Shown here one piece after another: positions 1 to 9,189 of a DNA stretch of 64,000 nucleotides. Position numbers and translations under genes: made by a program. The notes under the pieces are model-generated. The model was not told the origin of the DNA. It did not search any database and saw nothing but the letters and a program-made list of their open reading frames with translations. Source of the stretch: Gammaproteobacteria bacterium. Its GTDB lineage: Bacteria > Pseudomonadota > Gammaproteobacteria > Xanthomonadales > Wenzhouxiangellaceae. The stretch lies in assembly GCA_021772985.1 (NCBI GenBank), contig JAJFKX010000037.1, positions 44,004-108,003 of the forward strand, in the 5' to 3' direction. Numbering within the stretch: the first letter of the stretch is position 1; the number at the start of each line of letters is the position of its first letter.

Positions 1-1262
1 GCAATAACACGAATTTCGTTTAATGCTTCACCAACAAGATAAGCCCGGCCGGGTGAAGCCGATGTACCAACGACAGTTGTACTTGTGGTCCCTGTCCCAG
101 GACCAGGAAATACACCTGCCACCCACTCGAGGTATTTTTTATGGTTTTCAGCAAGCCGATTCTTAAAACTGCCATGTAATATGGTGTAGCTGCCAATTGA
201 TAAGCGAATCCCGGAAAACGGGGAACGGGTGGGAACCATTTTGTGGGAATCATCGTTCCACTGATACAGGCCAACCTCAGTGCGCATGGATGATCTGAAG
301 TCTCGATGAGCATCTAAACTTGCCCCGCCACGTGCAGCCAATGCCCCCGGCTTACCGCCACCAATACGGGTATGAAAAAGCCCCCAGGTCAGTTCATTAA
401 CATTCCCAAACATATCGTAGAGCCCATGGATAGGTTGCTTCCTGCCAATCCTGCGTAGTGCGTTATCGTTGACCCAGGCATACTCTTTCAGCTTGATGCG
501 ATCAAACGGCAATTCTTTTTCAAACTGCGAGCGCTCTGTCGGATTGCCCCTGACCGAATATTCCCATTCAGCTTCCGTCGGTAAGCGCAAGAAACCCGGT
601 ACTGCCTTGGGTTCCTGCATTTCACGCTGACAAGCCCGATCATCACTGGCGCAGGCTTCAAACTTGGGCAGCGCAGCTAAACATTGAGGTGACTGAAAAC
701 ACCATTCGTTATAGCCAAGGATAAATTCCATATAATCTTGAAAATGAAGGCCGGATACCGGGAATGCCAACATCCGCCACCTTTTTAAACCTGATGCATT
801 GCGTATCTCTTGCTTAATTTTTTCAATATTTTCCGCATCCGTAGCTGGGGCTAAATCAAATTCGGAACTGTGTTTAAACAGCCATTCCAAACCAGCATTG
901 ATATCACCACCACCCATTACCGCAGCTATCTGGCCGCGTGTTACTTCATACTTACCAAGATAGATAAGCCAATCATTGCCATCCGGCGACCTGAACGAAC
1001 CACCAATTTCAATTTTGGACGGTGTTTCAAACAAATTCCCACCTGTTTCATCGCCCATTTGAACCAATCGGTTAGCGTCTCCCCAAAAGCTTCGACCTGG
1101 CACCGGTATAGCTCGGAAAACCATTTCCAAACCACCTGGCATAGGTAAAATATAATCGCCAGCATCAGGCTGAGGGTTATCCATATAGGTTTCATTGCTG
1201 CTAGCCGGCACGCTTATGACCAAGCCCAATAATGCTAGATAAACCCATGCGTATTTATTCAT
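1..1262 (-). CDS. Formylglycine-generating-enzyme-like (FGE-sulfatase family) exported protein, 3' end beyond window
   Basis: The reading frame starts at an ATG at 1262 and is open to base 1, so the C-terminus is missing. It opens with a signal peptide (about residues 1-22, a charged start then a hydrophobic run ending SVPASS). Further on it carries typical FGE-sulfatase/SUMF1 landmarks: YLGKYEVTRGQ, RLPTEAEWEYSVRG, GLYDMFGNVNELTWG, a GGASLD segment and FSGIRLS. Many bacterial members are not true sulfatase activators but envelope or substrate-modifying proteins of unknown reaction. The start overlaps the permease stop by 8 bases (ATGAATAA), implying translational coupling and a role in the same envelope complex as the VWA, ATPase and permease genes. 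The family call is firm; the substrate is unknown. Confidence 0.8.
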   Translation of the reverse strand, partial: MNKYAWVYLALLGLVISVPASSNETYMDNPQPDAGDYILPMPGGLEMVFRAIPVPGRSFWGDANRLVQMGDETGGNLFETPSKIEIGGSFRSPDGNDWLIYLGKYEVTRGQIAAVMGGGDINAGLEWLFKHSSEFDLAPATDAENIEKIKQEIRNASGLKRWRMLAFPVSGLHFQDYMEFILGYNEWCFQSPQCLAALPKFEACASDDRACQREMQEPKAVPGFLRLPTEAEWEYSVRGNPTERSQFEKELPFDRIKLKEYAWVNDNALRRIGRKQPIHGLYDMFGNVNELTWGLFHTRIGGGKPGALAARGGASLDAHRDFRSSMRTEVGLYQWNDDSHKMVPTRSPFSGIRLSIGSYTILHGSFKNRLAENHKKYLEWVAGVFPGPGTGTTSTTVVGTSASPGRAYLVGEALNEIRVI

Positions 1263-3123
1263 CACGAAGTGCCTCCGCCGGCTCTATGCGGGTTGTCTTG
1301 AAAGCAGCAAACAATGAACTGCAAAAAGCAGCAGTCAGTACCAGCAACATAATCACCAGCATCAGGTCTGGCTTTAGATAAACAGCCGGGTCACCACTGA
1401 GTCTGTCAGCCAGAGCCCGATTGATCACAATTCCAACCGCATATAAAACACCGCAGGCCACGGCGGTGCTCATGAGTGCGGTAGTCAGACCCTGGTAGAT
1501 AGGAAAGCGGGACACTTCACCAGGTGACAAGCCGATTAAACGCATTACGCTGATATCACGTTGTTTCCGCTGCACCGCAGCATATAAACTTGCCACCAGC
1601 GCAGCGACCCCACCAATAATGCCAACCAATGCGACCAGGAAAAATATACGATCGAGCCCCGCTGAAAATTGTTGCAGACCAATAATCTGCTGTGCTTTAT
1701 TGATAGTTTGGAACCCGTCAGCACGCAAGCTTTCAGCAATAGCTGGCACATCGTCAATGGTTTTGGCGTAGATACGATAACCACGAAACCCCAATCTACC
1801 GAGTAACAACGCTTGACCCAATTCGGAATATTCAATCCGCCGGTCAACGCCGGTACGCAGCATGCCAGCTAGATTGATTGGAACCAGTGCAAGTTTCCCT
1901 GGCGCTTTACCAGCAATCTCAATAGGAAACCGAACTATCTGATCCAATGATTGAACCGCGGCCAGCTGACTGATCTTTGATTGTGGGTCGCTATTTCGCG
2001 TTAGCAGTATTTTAGTAAACGATTGATAAGCAGGATTTAAATCCAATCCATCCCAATCTACCCAGGGCAAACCAAAATTTTGAGCTTGTTGTTCAGATAC
2101 CGTATAGCCTGTAGCAATGTGTCGACTTTCATCTTCTAACAGGATTTCAAATGGGTTTACATACGGCAAAATCAGCACCCGTTTGCCGCGTAATTTATTC
2201 GCCACCTGCCTGATGCTGCCAGACTGTACTGCTGTTTTCAGTACACCAAGCTTCAACAGCTGAAAATCTTCTGGTGGAGAAAATCCATAATCGGCTTCGA
2301 ACTCGGCATGTGATATTTGCTTAAGCGTCGAAAACCCAGTACTGATGGTGAGCTCACTACGCTCGATCGGCGAAATCGTTTCCTCGGCTAGGATGAATAC
2401 GCCATCGTAACTGGGATAGGGCTGTGGCTGCTTACCTGGCCAACCTCTATGCAGAACAGATTTGCCTTCTTTGTAGCTTTCAACATCCAACACGAACTGC
2501 AGTGGTGCATAAATTCGATCAAGGCTATCGCCTCGCAACCCCAGCACACCGGCAATTTGCATCATTTGTTCTACAAATTCCGGCTGACCATCACTGGTCC
2601 GGGTAACACGCAGGCGTATCTCCACACCAAGCGCTGATTCACAAGGGGTATCGTTAACACAAAAACCCAGGCCTTTTGCTAATGGCGTTGAGATAACCAC
2701 TTCACCAATAGCAGGAAAATCTGTTCCGTTATCCACCAACAACGGGTCACCATTCCCACTGGGCAATAGATCGACTATTTTGGATTGTTCACCATCTGAG
2801 CCATATGCTCGGACGATCGAGGCACCTCTAAGAATTCCCGGAACAACAAAAGCCACATCATCACGTGAGCGAACCTGCTCAAACCAGTTTTCGGGAATAT
2901 CCTGGGTTGTTTGTGGACGTATCTCACGATTGACGGGGTCTTCAATCAGGTTGTCCCGCAAATGATTAATTAGCCCTTCCTTAAGCCCCAGCACGATCAG
3001 CAGTGGGGCGATAATCGCAGCCAGCGCAAGAATCACATTGAGCGATAAAATCCGTTCGTGCCACAAATCGCGCAACGCCAGACCCAGCACTACAAATCCC
3101 TGTCTGTTTTCACGCTTAGCCAT
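1255..3123 (-). CDS. FtsX/MacB-type ABC transporter permease
   Basis: The product is about 622 residues. One N-terminal membrane helix (LNVILALAAIIAPLLIV) is followed by a roughly 450-residue extracytoplasmic domain and three C-terminal helices, the layout of MacB/LolC/FtsX-type permeases. Such proteins transmit ATPase motion to the periplasm rather than carrying a solute through a pore. It pairs with the ATPase gene immediately upstream. I prefer the ATG at 3123 over the one at 3141, because it gives an 8-base overlap with the ATPase stop (ATGGCTAA), the same geometry as the next junction in the operon. The partner in the periplasm is probably the FGE-like or VWA protein, by inference only. 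Confidence 0.82.
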   Translation of the reverse strand: MAKRENRQGFVVLGLALRDLWHERILSLNVILALAAIIAPLLIVLGLKEGLINHLRDNLIEDPVNREIRPQTTQDIPENWFEQVRSRDDVAFVVPGILRGASIVRAYGSDGEQSKIVDLLPSGNGDPLLVDNGTDFPAIGEVVISTPLAKGLGFCVNDTPCESALGVEIRLRVTRTSDGQPEFVEQMMQIAGVLGLRGDSLDRIYAPLQFVLDVESYKEGKSVLHRGWPGKQPQPYPSYDGVFILAEETISPIERSELTISTGFSTLKQISHAEFEADYGFSPPEDFQLLKLGVLKTAVQSGSIRQVANKLRGKRVLILPYVNPFEILLEDESRHIATGYTVSEQQAQNFGLPWVDWDGLDLNPAYQSFTKILLTRNSDPQSKISQLAAVQSLDQIVRFPIEIAGKAPGKLALVPINLAGMLRTGVDRRIEYSELGQALLLGRLGFRGYRIYAKTIDDVPAIAESLRADGFQTINKAQQIIGLQQFSAGLDRIFFLVALVGIIGGVAALVASLYAAVQRKQRDISVMRLIGLSPGEVSRFPIYQGLTTALMSTAVACGVLYAVGIVINRALADRLSGDPAVYLKPDLMLVIMLLVLTAAFCSSLFAAFKTTRIEPAEALRDE

Positions 3124-4015
3124 TATTTTCACCCACTGCATAACAGATGGATTTGGTCACATTTTCTGCGGGGTATTCCAACTTGAACTTATAAGTAACA
3201 TCCGCAATAGCGCTATTATTCTCAGCAGTTTTTCCGACCAATTCGGTATCATGGGTAACCATCACTACACTGGCATTTTCGGAAAGTGCCAGTTGTTTAA
3301 AAATTGAAACAATTTGAACTGCTCGTCGCTTATCAACAGCTGCCGTAGGCTCGTCCGCAATAATCACATCTGGCTGACTGGCCAGCGCCCGCAAAATTGC
3401 AGCCCGTTGCCGTTGCCCACCGGAAACTTTAGCGGGTTTCTTTTCCATGATGTCTATACTGATTCCGTTGTCTTGCTGCGATTGCTTGTTGGTATCGTGA
3501 TTCCCATATTGATTGTTCTTTTTAGCTATACCCAATTGCTGAGCCAGCCTGTTTATTTTTTCATCCGTGTGTCTGAGCCCCTTGAGCCTGGACACCAGCT
3601 GGGCGTTCTTTTTGATAGTAAGAAATGGCAGTAAACCACCAGTCTGCAACACATAACCAATATGTTCTCTACGTAATCTAGCCAGTTCACGTTCGTTTGC
3701 TGATCGCCAAATATCCATGACATCAACTAGCCCTTCACCCGCATCTCCCTTAAAATGGAAAACATTTGCACTGGTGGGTTTAAGCACCAACCCCAGCATG
3801 TCTAACAAGGTACTTTTGCCACAACCGCTCTCTCCGACAATGGCTACAAATGTGCCGCGCTGAATAGAGAACTTAGGGACATGCAGTTCAAAAACTTCGT
3901 TTCCTGCTGACCGCCGTTTGACTAGATTCTTGATAGAAACAATCGTGTCCACATTGGCGTTGCTATTGTCTACCAATGGCTGAGCAAAGGATTTCATCAC
4001 CTTAATCGTACTCAT
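3116..4015 (-). CDS. ABC transporter ATP-binding protein (MacB/LolD-like)
   Basis: This is a 299-residue nucleotide-binding subunit. Walker A is GESGCGKST at residues 61-69, a Q-loop follows at GYVLQTGG, the signature is VSGGQRQRAAILRAL and Walker B is VIIADEPTAAVD. It should energise the permease encoded next. An insertion rich in Asn and Gln (around residues 160-185, KKNNQYGNHDTNKQSQQDN) just before the signature motif is unusual for LolD/MacB ATPases and may be a species-specific linker. The start codon overlaps the upstream VWA stop (TAATG), so the two genes are translationally coupled. Confidence 0.88.
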   Translation of the reverse strand: MSTIKVMKSFAQPLVDNSNANVDTIVSIKNLVKRRSAGNEVFELHVPKFSIQRGTFVAIVGESGCGKSTLLDMLGLVLKPTSANVFHFKGDAGEGLVDVMDIWRSANERELARLRREHIGYVLQTGGLLPFLTIKKNAQLVSRLKGLRHTDEKINRLAQQLGIAKKNNQYGNHDTNKQSQQDNGISIDIMEKKPAKVSGGQRQRAAILRALASQPDVIIADEPTAAVDKRRAVQIVSIFKQLALSENASVVMVTHDTELVGKTAENNSAIADVTYKFKLEYPAENVTKSICYAVGENNG

Positions 4016-6084
4016 TAGGGCAAAGACGACAGTTTTAGCGGATGGACATGATGGAGTCGATCATCACCCTGATGCAATTCCGTCCACTGACCAGGATTGT
4101 CCAAAAGCTCTCGGTACAACTTAAGTTTGCTTTCGATATCAGTAACCAGATTGGAACGCTGATCTGGTGCCATACCTTCCAGTTGCGCATCATTGAGACC
4201 AAGAATTTTGCTTTTGTAAGGCAGGTTCTTAATCCAGATGGGTAACAGGTTTGTTTCAGCAATGGTCGATACCATGTCAAAACTGATCTCCCGTCCATAA
4301 TTTTCAGCTACCACAACACTTTGTAGTGATTTCATGAAACCCATGCCGGTGGATTTGCCGGTATTCATCGCATCCAGCACATCCTCCAGGGCGCGAACCA
4401 TATCGTCCATTTGCTTGATCGTTGTAAACGCATGCACGTTAAGCGCCGGGCGATCGGTTTGTTGCAAATCGTGATCAAATGCCCAGAAGGTTACATCCGA
4501 TTGCGCTTTGGTTTTATCTCCGAGCACATCTACCAGGGCATTTTGTGCAAGGCGGGTAGCCATGGCTGTAGCTGCAGAAACAGTGGTATCACTATCGGCA
4601 ACGACGGCGAGGCTTTCGACTGATTCAACACCCGGTTCGGCTAAGCGCTGAAAAACTTTAACGACATCCTTAATGGCATCCGCATAAGCAGTTTCGTTAT
4701 GCGCCTCCACGGGCAAATATGCCGGGCTGTCGTCACTAAGGTTGTCCGCAAGCGTGGCGAATTGCTGTGCAGCTTCGGGCCAGTCAGCACGATCCTCTGG
4801 GTCTTGTAAATGCAATGCCATTACATAAACATCATTGGTATTGGCCAGCTCACGTAATTGCTGAGCACCCAAACCTGTGGTGTTCTGAGGGTGGCCGGGA
4901 GGGTGAGAGCTGGCATCACCAACGAGTATGATGAATTTCACTTTTGCATCTGGAGACCAGCCGCCGGCCGTTTCAGCTCCCCCGCCTTGTATCGCCTCCA
5001 GCATGCCTGCAAAAACTTCTTCCTGGTAATCATCACTGCTACTGGATGCAACCTCAATTTGTTCCAGAACTGCGGCGAAGTCATCAGCTTCCACCGGCAT
5101 GGTTGTGAATTTACGACTGGTGTACTCCATTGCCGGAACAACTTCTACTGAATCCCGATAACCAACAAAACCAAACTTCATCCGTGCGGAAGTTTCATTG
5201 GCGAGCGCCAATCTGAGGTTATGAATTTGGGTCAACGTTTTATCCAAAAAAGGGGCCATACTGCCGGTTAGATCCATAACAAACATAATGTCGATGGCAA
5301 TCTTGCCGGCGCTTGCGGATTCCATGCTGGCTTCGCCTGCTACTTCGGCACGAAACACTTCACTCACCGGCTTATCTTCGCTGTGACCCACAGCCCGTTC
5401 TTTAGGGACTGCTGTAGCCAGTTGTAAATATTTAGGATAAGGTTCATCGAATACTTCAGATTCAGCCCAATCGAGCACCGGGTAGACATAAAATGTTTCA
5501 TTAATATCTAGGAATACCCCGTTTGGTTCAGCCGCAATAACACCATCAGGAATTTCACCTTCCTGCAAGGCAGCATATCGTGCCCGGACCAAGGCTTGAC
5601 GATCACCAGCTTCAACCAGCGATACCAAATCCTGCTTGCTTTCAAACCCCAATACCCGGCCCCTGGCATCATCGCCAGAGCCTGGATGCGTGTAACTGAC
5701 TATCAGCGATTGCCGCCATTCGATGACATCCTTTGTTTCCATCCATCCGCTGGCACCATCATTTTCATTCTTTCCAATCTGGTACCAACCTAAGGGATTA
5801 TTCGGGTCTGAATAATCGACACCTTCCATTTTATAAACATAGTAAGGTTTGAATCCTGCAACATTTTCCTGTTGTATATTCCCAGCATCAGTCGACTGAC
5901 CATTGTAAATATTGGAAAAAGGACGCGTCAGAATTCGGAGCGGTAAATAGGTATCAACAGAGCGACATAAATCGCCTTCCCCACACTTGTAATCATTGGC
6001 TTTTACATCTAATACAGGCAGGCATAATACCGCTGCCATAAAAAGCACTGTAAGCGTGTTCAGAACCGGTGCCGATGATTTCAC
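4015..6084 (-). CDS. Exported VWA-domain protein with N-terminal SH3-like region
   Basis: I place the start at the GTG at 6084, because a strong ribosome site (GGGAGGA) lies 7 bases upstream and the next residues form a signal peptide (SSAPVLNTLTVLFMAAVLCL, cleavage near VKA-ND). Upstream in-frame starts lack both. The mature protein has a region resembling an SH3/GW module (GWYQIG ... SGWMETKDV) and then a von Willebrand A domain with a MIDAS motif (DLTGSM) that would bind a metal. A long C-terminal helical part follows. It heads the operon with the ABC ATPase, permease and FGE-like genes. Its role is probably as a periplasmic adhesion or scaffold subunit served by the transporter. The ligand is unknown. 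Confidence 0.8.
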   Translation of the reverse strand: MKSSAPVLNTLTVLFMAAVLCLPVLDVKANDYKCGEGDLCRSVDTYLPLRILTRPFSNIYNGQSTDAGNIQQENVAGFKPYYVYKMEGVDYSDPNNPLGWYQIGKNENDGASGWMETKDVIEWRQSLIVSYTHPGSGDDARGRVLGFESKQDLVSLVEAGDRQALVRARYAALQEGEIPDGVIAAEPNGVFLDINETFYVYPVLDWAESEVFDEPYPKYLQLATAVPKERAVGHSEDKPVSEVFRAEVAGEASMESASAGKIAIDIMFVMDLTGSMAPFLDKTLTQIHNLRLALANETSARMKFGFVGYRDSVEVVPAMEYTSRKFTTMPVEADDFAAVLEQIEVASSSSDDYQEEVFAGMLEAIQGGGAETAGGWSPDAKVKFIILVGDASSHPPGHPQNTTGLGAQQLRELANTNDVYVMALHLQDPEDRADWPEAAQQFATLADNLSDDSPAYLPVEAHNETAYADAIKDVVKVFQRLAEPGVESVESLAVVADSDTTVSAATAMATRLAQNALVDVLGDKTKAQSDVTFWAFDHDLQQTDRPALNVHAFTTIKQMDDMVRALEDVLDAMNTGKSTGMGFMKSLQSVVVAENYGREISFDMVSTIAETNLLPIWIKNLPYKSKILGLNDAQLEGMAPDQRSNLVTDIESKLKLYRELLDNPGQWTELHQGDDRLHHVHPLKLSSLP

Positions 6085-6529
6085 TGCTGAATCCTCCCAA
6101 GGATCAATTTGTATAACTTTGCTTAACCGACAAACCACAGATGTATCAGTCGATGCATACAAAGTTCTGGTTTGCAGTAAGGTAAGTGGCCCCTGAAGTT
6201 GAAATGTCGCACCACTTCTCAACTGTAAAATCAAAGTGCTGAGCCCATAGTGCCGCCAATATGATGAAACCATCATTTTCAGCTTTAAGGGTGATCAACC
6301 GTTTCAGAGCTGACAGCATCGATTTAAAACCCTTTCTGCCCAAATTAACTGGCACAGGTAGTCATGCACAGAGTTATTAACTCATTATGGAATTGTGCAT
6401 CAAGATGCTTTATTGAGTGAATAAGACAGGCAAGGCTGCGAATTTTGCAAACTCAGCGACACTACTTAAATGGCTTCATCAGCAGCAAAGCAATAGACAC
6501 CGCCTGTTTGGGTTAAACAAGGAATGCAT
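6085..6529. promoter_or_regulatory. Divergent intergenic region between VWA operon and LpoB/CsgG-like genes
   Basis: This 445-base gap separates two divergent transcription units and must hold both promoters. I see no clean -35/-10 pair. The rightward gene has a good ribosome site (AAGGA, 6519-6523) that selects the second of two close ATG codons. Confidence 0.35.
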
Positions 6530-7510
6530 ATGTACAATTTGAATAAGGCGTTATTTGTACTGATAATAACTGGTGCGCTTAATATAACTAACGCACAAGA
6601 ATCCAACAATGCCAGCATATCAACGATGCAATTTTATGTTTGGGATTTTCATTCCTCGAACATAGACTCAATGGTATTGCTTAAAGATTTTACTGACGCC
6701 TTTGAAGAAGCCTTAATTAAAACAAGACTGGGCACAGCTTTACAAAGGAGGCAATATTCCGCCCTATTTCAACAGCAACAAAATGAAACAAAAATCAGCA
6801 GCCTCAGCTCGATACCGCCTCGGGCACTGGATAATCTATCCGCTCTGCGTGCAAAAGTTGTTATTTTTGGCGAGGTTGTTGATGACAAAGAAAGCGGTCA
6901 GATCAAAATATCAGTCAACTTTGAATCCTTTGATAGCAGAATCTTAGCAAAAGAAAGTATATTTCTGCAGCGAGGAAAAAGATTTGATGCCGAAAGCCGG
7001 CGGAATCTAATGGGCGAACTTGTATCAAAATTATTTCCGGCATCAGTAGAAACCCAGCTGTTAGACAATGAGAGGCTGAATGAATTGGCCTTTTTCGATA
7101 ATGAAATAGTTTTTGTTTCTGTTAACTCTTTTAACAAGTCCGAGAATAATAAGCAACTAACACTGTCTTTGAATATTATCAATCTATCATCCAAAGATAT
7201 ATATATCAGTTTTGCAGCTTATAGAACCGGAATAACACTTATCGGAGAGGACGGAACCTACCAGGCTGCACAAAAGCTTTCCGGTCTTACATCCATAAAA
7301 AACACCCAATCCTTGAGAAGCATTAATAAGTATTCAAAAATATCAGGGAATAAGAAAACCATAATCAACATGGTCTTTCGCTACTATTATCCGGTTAAAG
7401 CATCAACTTTTGACTTTAGCTCTGAAATGGTCATCTTCAGCGAAGAATCAAGAGTTCCCTTTTCAGTTGGCATACCGAGTATCCAACTTATGAATCTGCA
7501 CATCAAATAG
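6530..7510 (+). CDS. Exported LpoB/CsgG-like protein, paralogue 1
   Basis: The AAGGA ribosome site lies 6 bases before the ATG at 6530 and only touches the ATG at 6524, so 6530 is the better start. The protein has a signal peptide ending near NITNA-QES. Residues about 30-165 form an alpha/beta domain with VWDFHSSNID, ALQRRQYSALFQQQ, VVIFGEVVDDKESGQIKIS and FDSRILAKESIFLQRGK, which resembles the TolB-N/CsgG/LpoB fold of periplasmic proteins. The next gene encodes a close homologue of this domain, but the C-terminal parts are unrelated. Here the C-terminus looks like a beta-rich domain. It probably acts in the periplasm, perhaps with the divergent VWA/ABC system. The exact family is uncertain. 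Confidence 0.7.
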   Translation: MYNLNKALFVLIITGALNITNAQESNNASISTMQFYVWDFHSSNIDSMVLLKDFTDAFEEALIKTRLGTALQRRQYSALFQQQQNETKISSLSSIPPRALDNLSALRAKVVIFGEVVDDKESGQIKISVNFESFDSRILAKESIFLQRGKRFDAESRRNLMGELVSKLFPASVETQLLDNERLNELAFFDNEIVFVSVNSFNKSENNKQLTLSLNIINLSSKDIYISFAAYRTGITLIGEDGTYQAAQKLSGLTSIKNTQSLRSINKYSKISGNKKTIINMVFRYYYPVKASTFDFSSEMVIFSEESRVPFSVGIPSIQLMNLHIK

Positions 7511-7545
7511 CAATCTGTATGATTTTAAATTAATGAGCCTTAGAA

Positions 7546-8595
7546 ATGAATATAATTACTAATCGAATATTATTTAACTCATACCTTATTGTAATAATTT
7601 TATTTTGCTCACACGTGCATGCTGATGATTCCCTTTCAGTGATACGGTATTATGTTTGGGATTTTCATTCCCCAAACATTGATTCCGCCGAATTGCTAAA
7701 GAGCTTCACCGACGATTTTGAAGAAGCGTTGATCAAAACAAAAATAGGCACTGCTTTACAAAGAAGACAATTTGAAGCTTTATTCCAACAAAAAGAAAAA
7801 GAACGCCGAATCAGGAACCTTGATGCAATTCCACGTCAGACCCTGAAAAGTCTACATGTTCTGCGTGCAAATGTGGTTGTTTTTGGTGAAGTCATTGATG
7901 ACAAGGATAGCGGGCAACTCAAGATATCAGTCAACTTTGAATCCTTTGACAGCAGAATTCTGGCAAAAGAAAGCATATTGCTGTTACGAGGAAAAAGATA
8001 TGATGCTGAAAGCCGTGAAGATACGATGGATAAACTTGTGTTGAAAGTTTTTCTTACGCTCAAGGTTATACCTACATCAAAAAGCATTTTTCAAAAAGCG
8101 ATCGAAATAAAAGACCAGATGAGCACTTTGTTCTCAGGAGGCTCACATACACCAACAACTGCAAATAGCCTTGCTGATCCTAGTTGCGGAGGGCAGGTCC
8201 TGTCTGTTTCGAATGGCAGCACAGTACCGCTTTCAGGAAACAATGCCATATTAAGACCTGCCAATAGTGATTGTCTTTTTGGACCGCCTGGCGAAAACCT
8301 GAAAGTTTACTTCCAGCTTTGTAATAACCCGATGACTGGCGTGTCAGCTTTTGAAATCAGGCATAGCTCCAATGCTTTGGATGGGCGTAACACCAAGGTG
8401 TTTTCCAAAGTGGAAATGTCGTTTGTCGGTAACGGCTCTTATTCCTTCAGGCCAATGTTTGAATCGAAAAAATCTTTTGGCAACCTCAGAGTAAGCACCA
8501 AAGGACTTCCTATTAAGGGTATAAAACAATTGCGTTTAGATATTTCTGGAAAACCGGGGTATCAATTGAAACTTTGTAGTATCAATATCAATTGA
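7546..8595 (+). CDS. Exported LpoB/CsgG-like protein, paralogue 2 with a different C-terminus
   Basis: This 349-residue protein has a signal peptide ending near SHVHA-DDS. Residues about 30-165 closely match the upstream gene (YYVWDFHSPNID, ALQRRQFEALFQQ, VFGEVIDDKDSGQLKISV). After residue about 170 the similarity stops. The C-terminal half contains several cysteines and a beta-rich segment that looks like a separate ligand-binding module. The gap to the upstream gene is only 35 bases, so they are probably co-transcribed. The pair suggests duplication followed by swapping of the C-terminal domain. The function is not known. Confidence 0.7.
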   Translation: MNIITNRILFNSYLIVIILFCSHVHADDSLSVIRYYVWDFHSPNIDSAELLKSFTDDFEEALIKTKIGTALQRRQFEALFQQKEKERRIRNLDAIPRQTLKSLHVLRANVVVFGEVIDDKDSGQLKISVNFESFDSRILAKESILLLRGKRYDAESREDTMDKLVLKVFLTLKVIPTSKSIFQKAIEIKDQMSTLFSGGSHTPTTANSLADPSCGGQVLSVSNGSTVPLSGNNAILRPANSDCLFGPPGENLKVYFQLCNNPMTGVSAFEIRHSSNALDGRNTKVFSKVEMSFVGNGSYSFRPMFESKKSFGNLRVSTKGLPIKGIKQLRLDISGKPGYQLKLCSININ

Positions 8596-8710
8596 TATGA
8601 TATCCGGAATAACTTGGCTGGACCCAATTAGTTGAATCAGAATTAAATAGTTAACCTTGTAGAGTTACTCTAGATATGGTGATTACAAATGACTCTTATA
8701 AAGGGAAATC

Positions 8711-8815
8711 GTGAGCCATGACAGGGAAAAGTTTAACTACCTTTTTGATCTCTTAGACGATTGGAATTATTACTTAGAGAACCATCTTGAAGACTTACCG
8801 GAGATGGAATCATGA
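8711..8815 (+). CDS. Small ORF upstream of decayed mobC
   Basis: This GTG-started frame of 34 residues is rich in acidic and aromatic residues (FDLLDDWNYYLENHLEDL). Its stop overlaps the ATG of the decayed mobC frame (CATGA). Tiny acidic frames in this position occur in mobilization regions. It may be a real leader gene or a remnant; no function is assignable. Confidence 0.3.
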   Translation: MSHDREKFNYLFDLLDDWNYYLENHLEDLPEMES

Positions 8816-9056
8816 GCGTCCATGCCATCGCTTCGGTTAGCTTAAAAAACTGTTCTACAAAGTTTCCCGCCTACCTGTTAATCAAAAAACCAAGCCATTT
8901 ACATTACGCCTGACGGATAAGGAACGAGCGTTTTTAGAAACGCAGGCAGACGGTTTGCCTTTGAGTACGTAAATGCGTCAGCGGCTACATGGTGAGAAGG
9001 CCCAAACACGCCAAAAGATACCTAAGCCGAATATCAATGATGAACAATTCGCCTAA
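8812..9056 (+). pseudogene. mobC-like mobilization gene, frameshifted and interrupted
   Basis: From 8868 one frame reads as a MobC/ribbon-helix-helix accessory protein (KPFTLRLTDKERAFLETQ, then DGLPLST-stop-MRQRLHGEKA). A TAA sits where such proteins usually have Tyr, and the probable start at 8812 lies in a different frame. Intact MobC proteins bind oriT and help the relaxase. With a premature stop and a frameshift this copy should be dead. It is one of two mobilization scars in the window; the other is a relaxase tail near 21.4 kb. Confidence 0.65.
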
Positions 9057-9145
9057 TCAGTCCAGACACCCATAACTTTCGTTCACAAATAGTAAACCTT
9101 TAATGGATGTTCCGGCTCTTCAGTTTCCGGCGGGAGCCACATATG

Positions 9146-9175
9146 TGTCGGGGCAGTTCACAAACTGCCCCGACA
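9146..9175 (-). terminator. Strong hairpin, terminator of the secreted CXXCH protein gene
   Basis: A perfect 13-bp stem (TGTCGGGGCAGTT with its complement) and a 4-base loop lies just past the stop of the leftward gene that ends at 9190. There is little T-tract on either side, so it may be a weak or factor-assisted terminator. Confidence 0.6.
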
Positions 9176-9189
9176 ATCCTTTATATATA

